NCBI RefSeq assembly: GCF_002982075.1
Contig: NZ_PUEJ01000014.1
Span: forward strand, 100,716-164,715
Length of the DNA stretch: 64,000 nt
Origin: Labrys okinawensis
GTDB taxonomy: Bacteria; Pseudomonadota; Alphaproteobacteria; Rhizobiales; Labraceae
Reading direction: 5' to 3'
A program made the position numbers and the translations under genes. Below the pieces are notes generated by a model that was not told the origin of the DNA, ran no database searches, and saw nothing but the letters and a program-made list of their open reading frames with translations. Position 1 is the first letter of the stretch, and every line of letters begins with the position of its first letter. Positions 52,039 to 60,742 of this stretch are shown piece after piece.

Positions 52039-52416
52039 ATGGCCCGCGTCACGGTGGAAGATTGCATCGACAAGGTCGAGAACCGCTTCGAGCTGGTTCT
52101 GCTGGCCAGCCATCGCGCCCGCATGATCGCTGGCGGTGCGGCGCTGACGGTCGATCGCGATCGTGACAAAAACCCGGTGGTGGCTCTGCGCGAGATCGCG
52201 GATGAAACCCTGACCCCGGATGACCTCAAGGAAGACCTGATCCACTCGATGCAGAAATATGTCGAGGTGGACGAGCCCGAATCGGATCCGGCCGCTCTCA
52301 CCGCCGGCGATTCCGACGACAATGTCGCCTTCGACCGCATGTCGGAAGAAGACCTGCTGCGCGGTCTGGAAGGGCTGGTGCCGCCGGCCAACAACGGCTC
52401 GGACGACGAGGAATAA
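52039..52416 (+). CDS. rpoZ: RNA polymerase omega subunit
   Basis: A 125-residue omega. MARVTVEDCIDKVENRFELV, ASHRARMIAGGA and NPVVALREIADETLTPDDLK are the conserved core that wraps the beta-prime C-terminus. The acidic tail is typical of alphaproteobacteria. Located just before rsh, as is common. Confidence 0.97.
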   Translation: MARVTVEDCIDKVENRFELVLLASHRARMIAGGAALTVDRDRDKNPVVALREIADETLTPDDLKEDLIHSMQKYVEVDEPESDPAALTAGDSDDNVAFDRMSEEDLLRGLEGLVPPANNGSDDEE

Positions 52417-52443
52417 GCTCTCCGCTTCCTCCCAGGCGATTTC

Positions 52444-52477
52444 AGCGGGCCGGCACCACCGGCCCGCTTTTCTTTTG
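52444..52477 (+). terminator. Terminator after rpoZ
   Basis: A 10-bp perfect stem AGCGGGCCGG/CCGGCCCGCT (52444-52453 and 52459-52468) with 5-base loop, then TTTTCTTTT. It suggests rpoZ can be transcribed separately from rsh. Confidence 0.92.
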
Positions 52478-52574
52478 CGCTGCACCCGTATTGAATAGCG
52501 TAATGCTTCGGTTCGACCGAAGCGCGGTAACGAGGTGAGCCGGGCGCGGCAACGCTGCCGGCGGGAGACTGTGA

Positions 52575-54788
52575 GTGACGGCGCCATTTCGCCTGATGCG
52601 GCAATATGAACTCGTGGACAAGGTGCGGGCCTACAACCCGGCCGTGAACGAGGATCTTCTCAACGCCGCCTATGTCTACGCCATGCAAAAGCATGGTGCC
52701 CAGTTTCGCGCCTCCGGTGATCCCTATTTTTCCCACCCTCTGCAGGTGGCTTCGCTTCTCACCGATCTCAAGCTCGACGATGCCACCATCGCGGCCGCCC
52801 TGCTGCATGACACCATCGAGGACACCGATGCCACGCGCGGCGAGATCGAACGCCGCTTCGGCAAGGAGATTGCCGCGCTCGTCGACGGGCTGACCAAGAT
52901 CAAGAAGCTCGATCTGGTTTCCAAGGAAGCCAAGCAGGCGGAAAATCTGCGCAAGCTTCTGCTGGCCATCGTCGAGGATGTGCGTGTCCTTCTCGTCAAG
53001 CTGGCCGACCGCCTGCACAATATGCGCACCCTCAATTTCATGAGAGCCGAGAAGCGCGCCCGGATTGCCCAGGAGACGCTCGACATCTACGCCCCGCTTG
53101 CCGGGCGCATGGGCATGCAGGACATGCGCGAGGAGTTGGAGGACCTCTCCTTCCACGAATTGCAGCCGGCCCATTACGAAACTATCGTCCGCCGCCTTGA
53201 AGGCTTGAAACGCCGCAATGGCGCGCTGATTGCGGAGATCGAGAACGATCTGCGCGAGCGGCTGCAGGAGCGCGGCATCGAGGCGACGGTCAAAGGGCGT
53301 GAAAAGCGGCCCTATTCGATCTTCAAGAAGACCGAGCAGAAGCAGGTCGCCTTCGAGCAGCTTTCCGATATCTTCGCCTTTCGCGTATTGGTGAACAAGG
53401 TGGAGGATTGTTACCGCGCACTCGGCCTCGTTCATACCAAATGGCCGCTCGTGCCGGGCCGCTTCAAGGACTACATCTCCACGCCCAAGCAGAACGACTA
53501 TCGCTCGCTGCACACCACGGTGATCGGTCCGGGCCATCAGCGCGTCGAATTGCAGATCCGTACCGAGGAGATGCATCGCATCGCCGAGTTCGGCATCGCC
53601 GCCCACGCCCTCTACAAGGAGAACAAGGCCGGCGACAGCCTGCGCCTGGAAGGGGAGAGCCGGGCCTTCGCCTGGCTGCGCCGGACCATGGCAATGCTGG
53701 CCGAGGGCGACAATCCGGAAGAATTCCTCGAGCACACCAAGCTCGAACTGTTCCAGGACCAGGTGTTCTGCTTTACGCCGAAGGGCAAGCTGATCACCCT
53801 GCCGCGCGGTGCCAACGCCATCGATTTCGCCTATGCCGTGCACACCGATGTCGGCAATACGGCGGTGGGCTGCCGCGTCAATGGCCGCACCACCCCCCTG
53901 GTCTCCGAACTCTATAATGGCGACGAGGTCGCCATCATCACCGCCAAACAGCAGACACCGCCTGCGGCCTGGGAAACGCTGGTGGTGACCGGGCGGGCGC
54001 GGGCCGCCATTCGCCGTGCTACCCGCTCGGCCGTCCGTGCCCAATATGCGGGGCTTGGCCAACGCATCATTGAGCGCGCCTTCGAACGGCTGGAGAAGAC
54101 CTATAGCCCGGACGCCCTGCAGGGCGCGCTCAAGCGGCTGGCCCGCAAGAGCGTGGACGACGTGCTCACCGCCGTCGGTCGCGGCGAAATGCGGTCGCAG
54201 GACGTGGTGCGGGCAGTGTTCCCGGACTTCAAGCTCGAACAGTCGAGCCATGCCGCCGCCGGGCTCGACGAGACCTGGTTCGGCCTGCAGGGTGGCCAAA
54301 ACCTGCGCTTCAAGCTTCCGGGCGGCGGCGATCCTGCCAAGGCCGCCATTCCCGTACGCGGCCTGATGGGCGATCTGCCGGTACGCTTTGCCGAGGGCGG
54401 GGCGGTGCCTGGGGATCGCATCGTGGCCATCCTCACGCCGGGCGAGGCGATCACCATCTATCCGATCCAGTCGCAGGCGCTGGCCGATTTCGAGGACAGG
54501 CCAGAGCTCTGGCTGGACGTGCGCTGGGATCTGGAGGCGGCGCGCGCCGAGCGCTATCCCGCCCGGATCCAGGTGGTTTCGATCAACGAACCCGGCACGC
54601 TTGCCCAGATCGCCCAGGTGATTGCCGAGACAGACGGCAATATCGACAATCTCGCCATGCAGCGCCGCTCCTTCGACATGACGGAGATGATCATCGATCT
54701 CGAGGTCTACGACCTCAAGCACCTGCTCGCCATCATCGACGGCCTGCGTGCCCGCAAGGTCGTGAGCGAGGTGCAGCGCGTCATCTAA
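52575..54788 (+). CDS. rsh: Bifunctional (p)ppGpp synthetase/hydrolase
   Basis: A 737-residue RelA/SpoT homologue. The HD hydrolase domain shows YFSHPLQVA, ALLHDTIEDTDAT and LADRLHNMRTLNFM. The synthetase domain follows (KGREKRPYSIFKKTEQKQ, LSDIFAFRVLV, PKQNDYRSLHTTVIGP), then TGS (VFCFTPKGKLITLPRGANAI) and a C-terminal ACT domain (IQVVSINEPGTLAQIAQVIA). Intact HD and synthetase motifs indicate both activities. It starts with GTG, with GGGAG 7 bases upstream; the ATG at 52596 lacks a ribosome site. Controls the stringent response. Confidence 0.95.
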   Translation: MTAPFRLMRQYELVDKVRAYNPAVNEDLLNAAYVYAMQKHGAQFRASGDPYFSHPLQVASLLTDLKLDDATIAAALLHDTIEDTDATRGEIERRFGKEIAALVDGLTKIKKLDLVSKEAKQAENLRKLLLAIVEDVRVLLVKLADRLHNMRTLNFMRAEKRARIAQETLDIYAPLAGRMGMQDMREELEDLSFHELQPAHYETIVRRLEGLKRRNGALIAEIENDLRERLQERGIEATVKGREKRPYSIFKKTEQKQVAFEQLSDIFAFRVLVNKVEDCYRALGLVHTKWPLVPGRFKDYISTPKQNDYRSLHTTVIGPGHQRVELQIRTEEMHRIAEFGIAAHALYKENKAGDSLRLEGESRAFAWLRRTMAMLAEGDNPEEFLEHTKLELFQDQVFCFTPKGKLITLPRGANAIDFAYAVHTDVGNTAVGCRVNGRTTPLVSELYNGDEVAIITAKQQTPPAAWETLVVTGRARAAIRRATRSAVRAQYAGLGQRIIERAFERLEKTYSPDALQGALKRLARKSVDDVLTAVGRGEMRSQDVVRAVFPDFKLEQSSHAAAGLDETWFGLQGGQNLRFKLPGGGDPAKAAIPVRGLMGDLPVRFAEGGAVPGDRIVAILTPGEAITIYPIQSQALADFEDRPELWLDVRWDLEAARAERYPARIQVVSINEPGTLAQIAQVIAETDGNIDNLAMQRRSFDMTEMIIDLEVYDLKHLLAIIDGLRARKVVSEVQRVI

Positions 54789-54903
54789 CGCCGGGAGCGC
54801 GGACATCCCGGCGACATGCGTTCATGTCGCGATGGCCGCCTCTTTCTTTCCGATAAGCGGAGAGGCGGACAGGATGTCCGCGCTGCAAGCGCGTGCGACG
54901 GCG

Positions 54904-55248
54904 TCAGCTGCATTGTCCGCCGATGCTGGTCATCCCGATCACCCGACCGAACATCAGGCTGACGAGGACGGCGCAACTGCGATCATAGGCGAGGCCATAT
55001 CGCGCTAGCATGCGTTTCTGCTCGACCACCGGAAGGGGCGGGGTGTCGCCACGCTGGCGGAAGTCGAGACGATTGCCGAGATAGACCAGGCGGATGGCGC
55101 CTCCTTCCTCAGAGCGAAAATCGGGCTTGCCGTAGCGCTCGACGAAAGCCTGTTCCGACGAGCCCATCGAAAAGAGCGGCCGGAGGCCGCCGTCGCCGAT
55201 CGTGCATCCGGCGAGCAGCAGCGCGAGGCAGAAGATCAATGTTCTCAC
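54904..55248 (-). CDS. Small hypothetical lipoprotein
   Basis: A 114-residue protein with signal MRTLIFCLALLLAGC: the lipobox LAGC places the lipid on Cys15. The rest includes SEQAFVERYGKPDFRSEEGG and RLVYLGNRLDF, resembling the SmpA/BamE-like pattern of outer-membrane lipoproteins only loosely. A GTG start. Lies between rsh and pyrE on the opposite strand. Function unknown. Confidence 0.75.
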   Translation of the reverse strand: MRTLIFCLALLLAGCTIGDGGLRPLFSMGSSEQAFVERYGKPDFRSEEGGAIRLVYLGNRLDFRQRGDTPPLPVVEQKRMLARYGLAYDRSCAVLVSLMFGRVIGMTSIGGQCS

Positions 55249-55477
55249 GGCACTCGCACTCCGTATCTGGGCAACAACGGGAAGTCGGCGGCTAAACCGT
55301 GTAGCGATTAGACGAACTCTCCGGAAATCGCAAAGCCGCCTTTGAAGCTCCCGTCAGCCCAAGGGCGGGACACCGGGTCGGCATTTCATGAAATTTTCTC
55401 CCTCCGACCGGTGTCGGCCATTGATCTGCACGTCCCGGAAGCGTAGCCCGTACAACCGGAAAAATTAGGAGATGATG

Positions 55478-56068
55478 ATGACGCAGGATGAGGTGCTGGC
55501 GGAGTTCCGGGCGGCGGGAGCATTGCTCGAAGGACATTTCATCCTGACATCGGGGCGCCATTCGGCGGTCTATCTGCAGAAGAATCTCGTCTTCATGGAT
55601 CCCCCGCGCACCGAGCGCCTTTGCCGGGCCCTGGCCGAGCGCATCCGCGCCGCCTACGGGCCCATCGACATGGTGGTGTCGCCGGCCGTGGGCGGCATCG
55701 TGCCGGGTTACGAGACCGCGCGCGCCCTCGGCGCCAAGACGGTGTTCGTGGAACGCGAGAACGGCCAGTTCCAGCTTCGGCGCGGCTTCGCCATTCCCAA
55801 GGGCGCGCGCGTGGTCATGGTGGAGGACATCATCACCACCGGCCTGTCCTCGCGAGAATGCCTGGCCTCCATTGCCGACCAGCCCGGCGAAATCGTGGGC
55901 GCGGCCTGCCTGATCGACCGCTCGGGCGGCAAGGCGGAGCTCGGCAAGCCCCTGGTGGCGCTGGCGACCCTGGACATCCCGACCTTCGAAGCCGACAAGC
56001 TGCCCCCCGAACTGGCCGGCCTGCCGGCCGTCAAGCCCGGCAGCCGCGCTCTTGCAGGACAGGCCTGA
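55478..56068 (+). CDS. pyrE: Orotate phosphoribosyltransferase
   Basis: A 196-residue PRTase. HFILTSGRHSAVYLQKNLVF is the orotate site region, VVSPAVGGIVPGYETARALG the flexible part, and RVVMVEDIITTGLSSRE the PRPP-binding motif. Makes OMP from orotate in pyrimidine synthesis. Three ATG codons occur in a row; the third (55478) stands 6 bases from AGGAG and is preferred. pdxJ follows after 2 bases. Confidence 0.96.
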   Translation: MTQDEVLAEFRAAGALLEGHFILTSGRHSAVYLQKNLVFMDPPRTERLCRALAERIRAAYGPIDMVVSPAVGGIVPGYETARALGAKTVFVERENGQFQLRRGFAIPKGARVVMVEDIITTGLSSRECLASIADQPGEIVGAACLIDRSGGKAELGKPLVALATLDIPTFEADKLPPELAGLPAVKPGSRALAGQA

Positions 56069-56070
56069 AC

Positions 56071-56838
56071 ATGAGCGAAGCCGTTCTGCCCAGGGCCCTC
56101 CGCCTCGGCGTCAATGTCGACCATGTCGCCACGGTGCGCAATGCGCGCGGCGGCCTGTGGCCGGATCCCGTCCGCGCCGCCCATCTGGCGGTCGAGGCTG
56201 GCGCAGACGGCATCACCGCCCATCTGCGTGAGGATCGCCGCCATATCCGTGATGCCGACATCCGGCGCATCCGGGCGGAGGTGAAGGCGCCGCTGAATTT
56301 CGAGATGGCGGTGACCGACGAGATGCTTGCGATCGCGCTTGATGTGAAGCCCCATGCCGTCTGCCTGGTGCCGGAGAAGCGCGAGGAGCGGACCACCGAG
56401 GGCGGGCTGGACGTCAGGTCGGCCGAGGCCAACCTGCGAGCGGCGATCCCGCGGCTCAGGGGAGGCGGCATCCGTGTCTCCCTCTTCGTCGAGCCGGACA
56501 GGGCGGTGCTGGAGGCTTGCGCCGCTCTGGGAGCCGATATCGTGGAATTGCATACGGGGACATGGTGCGAAGCCGTCGCCTCGGGCGAGACCGGTCACGC
56601 TGCCGCCGAGTTCGAGCGCCTGAAGCTCGGCGCATCCATCGCTGCCGGCCTCGGCCTCGAAGTGCATGCCGGGCACGGGCTTGATTTCGAGACTTCGGAA
56701 ACCTTGGCTGCGGTGCCCGAATTCGCCGAGTTCAATACCGGGCATTTCCTAATCGGAGAGGCGATTTTCGTCGGGCTCGCCGAGAGCATCCGCACCGTCA
56801 AGGCGGCGATGGCGGCTGGCCGGAGCCGTGCCGGATGA
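56071..56838 (+). CDS. pdxJ: Pyridoxine 5-prime-phosphate synthase
   Basis: A 255-residue TIM barrel. LGVNVDHVATVRNARGG, GITAHLREDRRHIRDADI, FEMAVTDEMLAIALDVKP and VHAGHGLDFET are PdxJ signatures. Closes the pyridine ring of vitamin B6 from deoxyxylulose 5-phosphate and aminoacetone phosphate. Overlaps acpS by 4 bases. Confidence 0.97.
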   Translation: MSEAVLPRALRLGVNVDHVATVRNARGGLWPDPVRAAHLAVEAGADGITAHLREDRRHIRDADIRRIRAEVKAPLNFEMAVTDEMLAIALDVKPHAVCLVPEKREERTTEGGLDVRSAEANLRAAIPRLRGGGIRVSLFVEPDRAVLEACAALGADIVELHTGTWCEAVASGETGHAAAEFERLKLGASIAAGLGLEVHAGHGLDFETSETLAAVPEFAEFNTGHFLIGEAIFVGLAESIRTVKAAMAAGRSRAG

Positions 56839-57242
56839 TTATCGGCATCGGCAGCGATCTCTGCGACATCCGCCGAATCGAGGATGCACTCGCCCGCTTC
56901 GGCGAGCGCTTCGAACGGCGTTGCTTCACCGAAGGCGAACGCGCCAAGGCGGCCGGCCGTGCCGACAAGGCCGGTACGCTGGCCAAGCGCTTCGCCGCCA
57001 AAGAGGCCTGCTCCAAGGCACTGGGAACCGGCATCAACGGTAGGGCGGGCATTCACTGGCACGATATGGAAATTCTCAATGCCGAGAGCGGCCGGCCCGA
57101 ATTGCGGCTGAGCGGCGCGGCCTTGCGGTGCCTCGGCGGCATGCTGCCCGAGGCGCATGAGGCCCATCTTCATCTCAGCCTGACCGACGAGCATCCACTG
57201 GCGCAGGCTTTCGTGGTGATCGAGGCCCGACTGCGCGCTTGA
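56835..57242 (+). CDS. acpS: Holo-[acyl-carrier-protein] synthase
   Basis: A 135-residue phosphopantetheinyl transferase. IIGIGSDLCDIRRIEDALAR carries the first Mg-binding Asp, and LAKRFAAKEACSKALGTGIN the second motif with the acidic metal ligand. It activates ACP for fatty acid synthesis. ATGA overlap with pdxJ means translational coupling. Confidence 0.96.
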   Translation: MIIGIGSDLCDIRRIEDALARFGERFERRCFTEGERAKAAGRADKAGTLAKRFAAKEACSKALGTGINGRAGIHWHDMEILNAESGRPELRLSGAALRCLGGMLPEAHEAHLHLSLTDEHPLAQAFVVIEARLRA

Positions 57243-57616
57243 GTGGAAAGGTGGCGCGCCGCCGTGCAATTGCCGAAATCGTGCTGTTTGTGACGAAGGT
57301 CATTCCGGCGAATGATCGATGCCACCGGGCGTTTCGTCAGGCATGGTACGGCGCCAGACGAGGACGGGCCCCGCTCTCATCCGGTGTGTGACATGCCTCA
57401 CCACGCGCGCGGGCGGCAGGCTCTGTCGTTGCACCCTCAATCCGCAGGGGCTATAGCAGCCGCAACAGAGTTGTTTCGTTACAAAGCTTCCGGAGCTTGC
57501 CCCAGGGCCGGCTCCGGAAGCTTTGCGTAATTTCAAGGTTCTCGCGGGATCTTGGATCGGGGCAATGTTTCGAGGCTCCGGTCCCGCCGAGGACCGCCTC
57601 CAAAGATGGAAGATCG
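57243..57616. other. Gap between acpS and lepB
   Basis: About 370 bases, long for this otherwise tight operon. Its main feature is the 15-bp inverted repeat at 57482-57525, listed separately. No gene seen. Confidence 0.5.
57482..57525. repeat. 15-bp perfect inverted repeat in the lepB leader
   Basis: CAAAGCTTCCGGAGC (57482-57496) and GCTCCGGAAGCTTTG (57511-57525) with a 14-base loop. A short, weak T-run (AATTTC) follows. It could end the acpS transcript or act in the lepB leader 92 bases before its start. Confidence 0.8.
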
Positions 57617-58417
57617 ATGAGCGTGGCCAGCCAACCGAACAAGACGCCCGACACCAGCGGCGCCGCCAAGAAAACGTCGAAAGATGGCGGTATCGGCGAG
57701 CTCATCAAGATCATCATTCACGCGCTCATCATCGCGCTGGTGGTCCGCACGGCCCTGTTCCAGCCGTTCAACATTCCGTCCGGCTCGCTGATCCCGACGC
57801 TGCTGGTCGGCGATTACGTTATGGTCTCGAAATACAGCTATGGCTGGTCGCGCTACTCCGTGCCGGTGATCTCCAGCATCCTGCCATCGGGCCGCCTGTG
57901 GGCGGGCGAGGGGCCCAAGCGCGGCGACATCGCCGTCTTCAAGCTGCCCAAGGACAATTCGACCGATTTCATCAAGCGAGTCATCGGTCTGCCCGGTGAC
58001 CGCATCCAGATGCGCCAGGGCCGGCTGTTCATCAACGGTACCATGGTTCAGCGCGAGCAGGCCGGCAGCTATCTGGTCAAGGATGAGTTCGGGCGTGACA
58101 AGGAAGTGCCGAAATATATCGAGACCCTGCCCAATGGCGTGAAGCACGAGGTCATCGAGATTCAGGGCGATACCGGGTATTACGACAATACCGACGAATA
58201 TGTCGTGCCGCCGGGCAACTATTTCATGATGGGCGACAATCGCGACAATTCCGATGATTCGCGCGACCTCGCCGCCGTCGGCTATGTGCCGCTCGACAAT
58301 TTCGTCGGCAAGGGCCAGATCATCTTCTTCTCCGTCGCCGACGATGCCTCGCCGCTCGCCTTCTGGCAGTGGCCGTGGACCGTGCGCGGCAGCCGTTTGT
58401 TCTCGCTCATTCGATAA
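57617..58417 (+). CDS. lepB: Signal peptidase I
   Basis: A 266-residue S26 protease. A hydrophilic N-terminus precedes one membrane helix (IKIIIHALIIALVVRTALF). FNIPSGSLIPTLLVGDYVMV holds catalytic Ser57; TDFIKRVIGLPGDRI holds the general base Lys120; MGDNRDNSDDSRDLAAVGYV is box E. Removes signal peptides of exported proteins at the periplasmic face. The start MSVASQ (57617) follows GGA-rich sequence; a longer frame from 57497 begins in the inverted repeat. Stop TAA overlaps the next ATG. Confidence 0.96.
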   Translation: MSVASQPNKTPDTSGAAKKTSKDGGIGELIKIIIHALIIALVVRTALFQPFNIPSGSLIPTLLVGDYVMVSKYSYGWSRYSVPVISSILPSGRLWAGEGPKRGDIAVFKLPKDNSTDFIKRVIGLPGDRIQMRQGRLFINGTMVQREQAGSYLVKDEFGRDKEVPKYIETLPNGVKHEVIEIQGDTGYYDNTDEYVVPPGNYFMMGDNRDNSDDSRDLAAVGYVPLDNFVGKGQIIFFSVADDASPLAFWQWPWTVRGSRLFSLIR

Positions 58418-58785
58418 TGGCCGATCGGACCACGTCTGACGGGATATTGCGCCGAATTCGGCCACATGCGAGCTGCCACGGCAGGGTGCTGCTCGCCGGC
58501 GGTGTTCTGCTGCTCGCCTCTTGCCGCAATTTCTCCGTGCCGAGTGGTTCCAACATTCCGACGCTGCTGGTGGGCGACATCGTGATGGTGTTGCCCAACA
58601 CCGATGAATATGTCGTCCCGGCCGGCCATTACTTCGTGATGGGCGACAATCGCGACAATTCCGACGATTCGCGTGATCTCGCCGGTGTCGGCTATATTCC
58701 GCTCGAGAATTTCGTGGGCAAACCCTGGCGGGTCCTGTTCTCGACAGCCAAGGCACAAATGCGTCTGTTTAAGATCATACAATGA
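58417..58785 (+). CDS. Truncated LepB-like protein with lipobox, lacking the catalytic lysine region
   Basis: A 122-residue product overlapping both neighbours (TAATG with lepB, ATGA with rnc), so it sits in the translational chain. Residues 40-58 (SVPSGSNIPTLLVGDIVMV) copy lepB box B with Ser45. Residues 61-101 (NTDEYVVPAGHYFVMGDNRD onward) copy lepB from Asn191, including MGDNRDNSDDSRDLA. The about 120 residues between, with Lys120, are missing. The N-terminus is new: RIRPHASCHGR, then VLLAGGVLLLASC, a lipobox-like end at Cys36. It is either a decaying tandem duplicate kept in frame or a lipoprotein with a non-catalytic role. Confidence 0.75.
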   Translation: MADRTTSDGILRRIRPHASCHGRVLLAGGVLLLASCRNFSVPSGSNIPTLLVGDIVMVLPNTDEYVVPAGHYFVMGDNRDNSDDSRDLAGVGYIPLENFVGKPWRVLFSTAKAQMRLFKIIQ

Positions 58786-59495
58786 GTTCGAAGAAGAAAC
58801 CCCCGCTCGAAACACTGGAAGCTGCGCTCGGCCATGTCTTTGCCGATCGTTCTCTTCTGGAGCGGGCGTTGACGCATATCAGTTTCCTCGACGGGCCGGG
58901 CCGGCTGGCGAGCTATCAGCGCCTCGAATTTCTGGGTGACCGCGTGCTCGGCCTGGCGGTTGCCGACATGCTCTATCGCGCCTTTCCCGATGACGAGGAA
59001 GGCGCCATGTCGCGCCGGCTTTCCGACCTCGTGCGCAAGGAGACCTGCGCCGCGGTTGCCACTGACTGGGGGGTTGGTCCGCATGTCAAGCTCGGTCTGG
59101 GCGAGGCTCATTCGGGCGGACGCAAGCGCGTCACCACGCTGGGCGATGTCTGCGAGGCCCTGATCGGCGGCGTCTTCGTGGATGCCGGTTACGACAAGGC
59201 GCGTGCCGTGGTCGAGAAGGCCTGGCGCGAACGGCTCCATGCGCCGGTCCGGCCACCGAGCGATGCCAAGACCGCCTTGCAGGAATGGGCCCAGGCCCGT
59301 GCCCTGAAGGCTCCGACCTATCGCCTGGTCTCGCGCACCGGGCCCGATCACAATCCACGCTTCGTGATTGCCGTCGATATCGAGACGCTGACCTCGGCCG
59401 AAGGCGAAGGCAAGTCGAAGCGCCTGGCCGAGCAGGCCGCCGCTGCTGCCTTCATGGCACGCGAGGGGATCTCCCTGGAGGGGCGCCACGGTTGA
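58782..59495 (+). CDS. rnc: Ribonuclease III
   Basis: A 237-residue RNase III. YQRLEFLGDRVLGLAVADML is the signature with metal-binding acids, and GDVCEALIGGVFVDAG the second acidic motif. The double-strand RNA-binding domain covers about 160-230 (DAKTALQEWAQARALKAPTY). Processes rRNA and other double-stranded RNA. ATGA overlap with the truncated lepB copy. Confidence 0.97.
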   Translation: MSSKKKPPLETLEAALGHVFADRSLLERALTHISFLDGPGRLASYQRLEFLGDRVLGLAVADMLYRAFPDDEEGAMSRRLSDLVRKETCAAVATDWGVGPHVKLGLGEAHSGGRKRVTTLGDVCEALIGGVFVDAGYDKARAVVEKAWRERLHAPVRPPSDAKTALQEWAQARALKAPTYRLVSRTGPDHNPRFVIAVDIETLTSAEGEGKSKRLAEQAAAAAFMAREGISLEGRHG

Positions 59496-59636
59496 TCGGG
59501 TCGACGGACCGCTCCCTCCAGACGGACCGCTCCCTCCATAAGCCTTGGGCTCGGTCGATCTCCTAGGAAAACCAAGAATAAACCGGCCGCTGCTCGGCCT
59601 CGGCCAATCACGCCGTATGTCGGCACGTCAATGTCT

Positions 59637-59742
59637 GCTAGAGCGAAGTGCGGTTTCTGCGAACCTCACTTTGCTCTAGCTCCATGTTTCGACGCGTCCT
59701 TGCGATTTGAAATAATTCCCTCAAATGGCAAAACGCTTTAGA
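59637..59742 (+). repeat. Dispersed intergenic repeat, family A, copy 8
   Basis: CTAGAGCGAAGTG and CACTTTGCTCTAG form a 13-bp hairpin (one mismatch). GCTCCATGTTTCGACGCGTC and CAAATGGCAAAACGCTTTAG follow in family order. Fills the gap before era and ends 9 bases before its start. Confidence 0.7.
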
Positions 59743-59750
59743 AAGCTGAA

Positions 59751-60665
59751 ATGAACCAGACCTCAAACACCAGATGCGGCTTCGTCGCCCTGATCGGCGC
59801 CCCCAACGCCGGAAAATCCACGCTGATGAACGCCATCGTCGGCGCCAAGCTGTCGATCGTCACCCACAAGGTCCAGACGACGCGCGCGATCGTGCGCGGT
59901 ATCGCCATGACCGGTGACGCGCAGATCATCTTCGTCGACACGCCCGGCATCTTCCAGCCCAAGCGCCGGCTCGACCGGGCCATGGTAACCACCGCCTGGA
60001 GCGGCGCGGCCGATGCCGATGCCGTCTGCCTGCTCGTCGACGCCCAGCGCGGGCTCGACGAGGGCAATGAGGCGATCCTGGAAAAGCTCTCCGCCACCAA
60101 GCAGAAGCGCATCCTCATCCTCAACAAGATCGATGCGGTGAAGCGCGAGAAACTGCTGGAGCTTGCCCAGGCCGTCAACGCACGGCTGCCTTTCGACGAG
60201 ACCTTCATGGTGTCGGCGCTGACCGGCAGCGGCGTGGAGGACCTCACCAAGCATCTCGGCTCCATCATACCCGCCGGGCCCTGGCTCTATCCCGAGGACC
60301 AGATTTCCGATGCGCCCCTGCGCTCGCTGGCGGCCGAGATCACGCGCGAGAAGCTGTTCCTGCGCCTGCATGACGAACTGCCCTACGAATCGACGGTGGA
60401 GACCACGGCCTGGACCTCGATGAAGGACGGTTCGGCCCGTATCGAGCAGACGATCTATGTCACGCGCGAGGGGCACAAGAAGATCGTCATCGGCAAGGGC
60501 GGAGAAACCATCAAGGCGATTTCCATGGCGGCCCGCAAGGAAATCGCGGCCATGGCCGAAGCGCCCGTGCATCTGTTCCTGTTCGTGAAGGTGCGCGAAA
60601 ACTGGTCTGACGATCCCGAGCGCTATCGCGAAATGGGCCTGGAATTCCCGGTGGAGAAGCCCTGA
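59751..60665 (+). CDS. era: GTPase Era
   Basis: A 304-residue ribosome-assembly GTPase. G1 GAPNAGKST at 16-24, DTPG after IIFV, NKID in LILNKIDAVK, and a C-terminal KH domain (IVIGKGGETIKAISMAARKE) that binds the 16S rRNA 3-prime end. Ribosome site weak (AGAAAG). Order rnc - era - recO is conserved. Confidence 0.97.
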   Translation: MNQTSNTRCGFVALIGAPNAGKSTLMNAIVGAKLSIVTHKVQTTRAIVRGIAMTGDAQIIFVDTPGIFQPKRRLDRAMVTTAWSGAADADAVCLLVDAQRGLDEGNEAILEKLSATKQKRILILNKIDAVKREKLLELAQAVNARLPFDETFMVSALTGSGVEDLTKHLGSIIPAGPWLYPEDQISDAPLRSLAAEITREKLFLRLHDELPYESTVETTAWTSMKDGSARIEQTIYVTREGHKKIVIGKGGETIKAISMAARKEIAAMAEAPVHLFLFVKVRENWSDDPERYREMGLEFPVEKP

Positions 60666-60742
60666 GGCGGGCTCCCTTTATGAGTGTCGGCCAGGAGGCC
60701 GACACTCCACGCCATGCGCTCCTTGTTAGGGCGGGCAGTCCG

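Noticed and set aside
51918..54806. Open frame of 962 codons antisense to rsh and rpoZ
   Set aside because: Shadow of two well-conserved genes; no ribosome site or family features.
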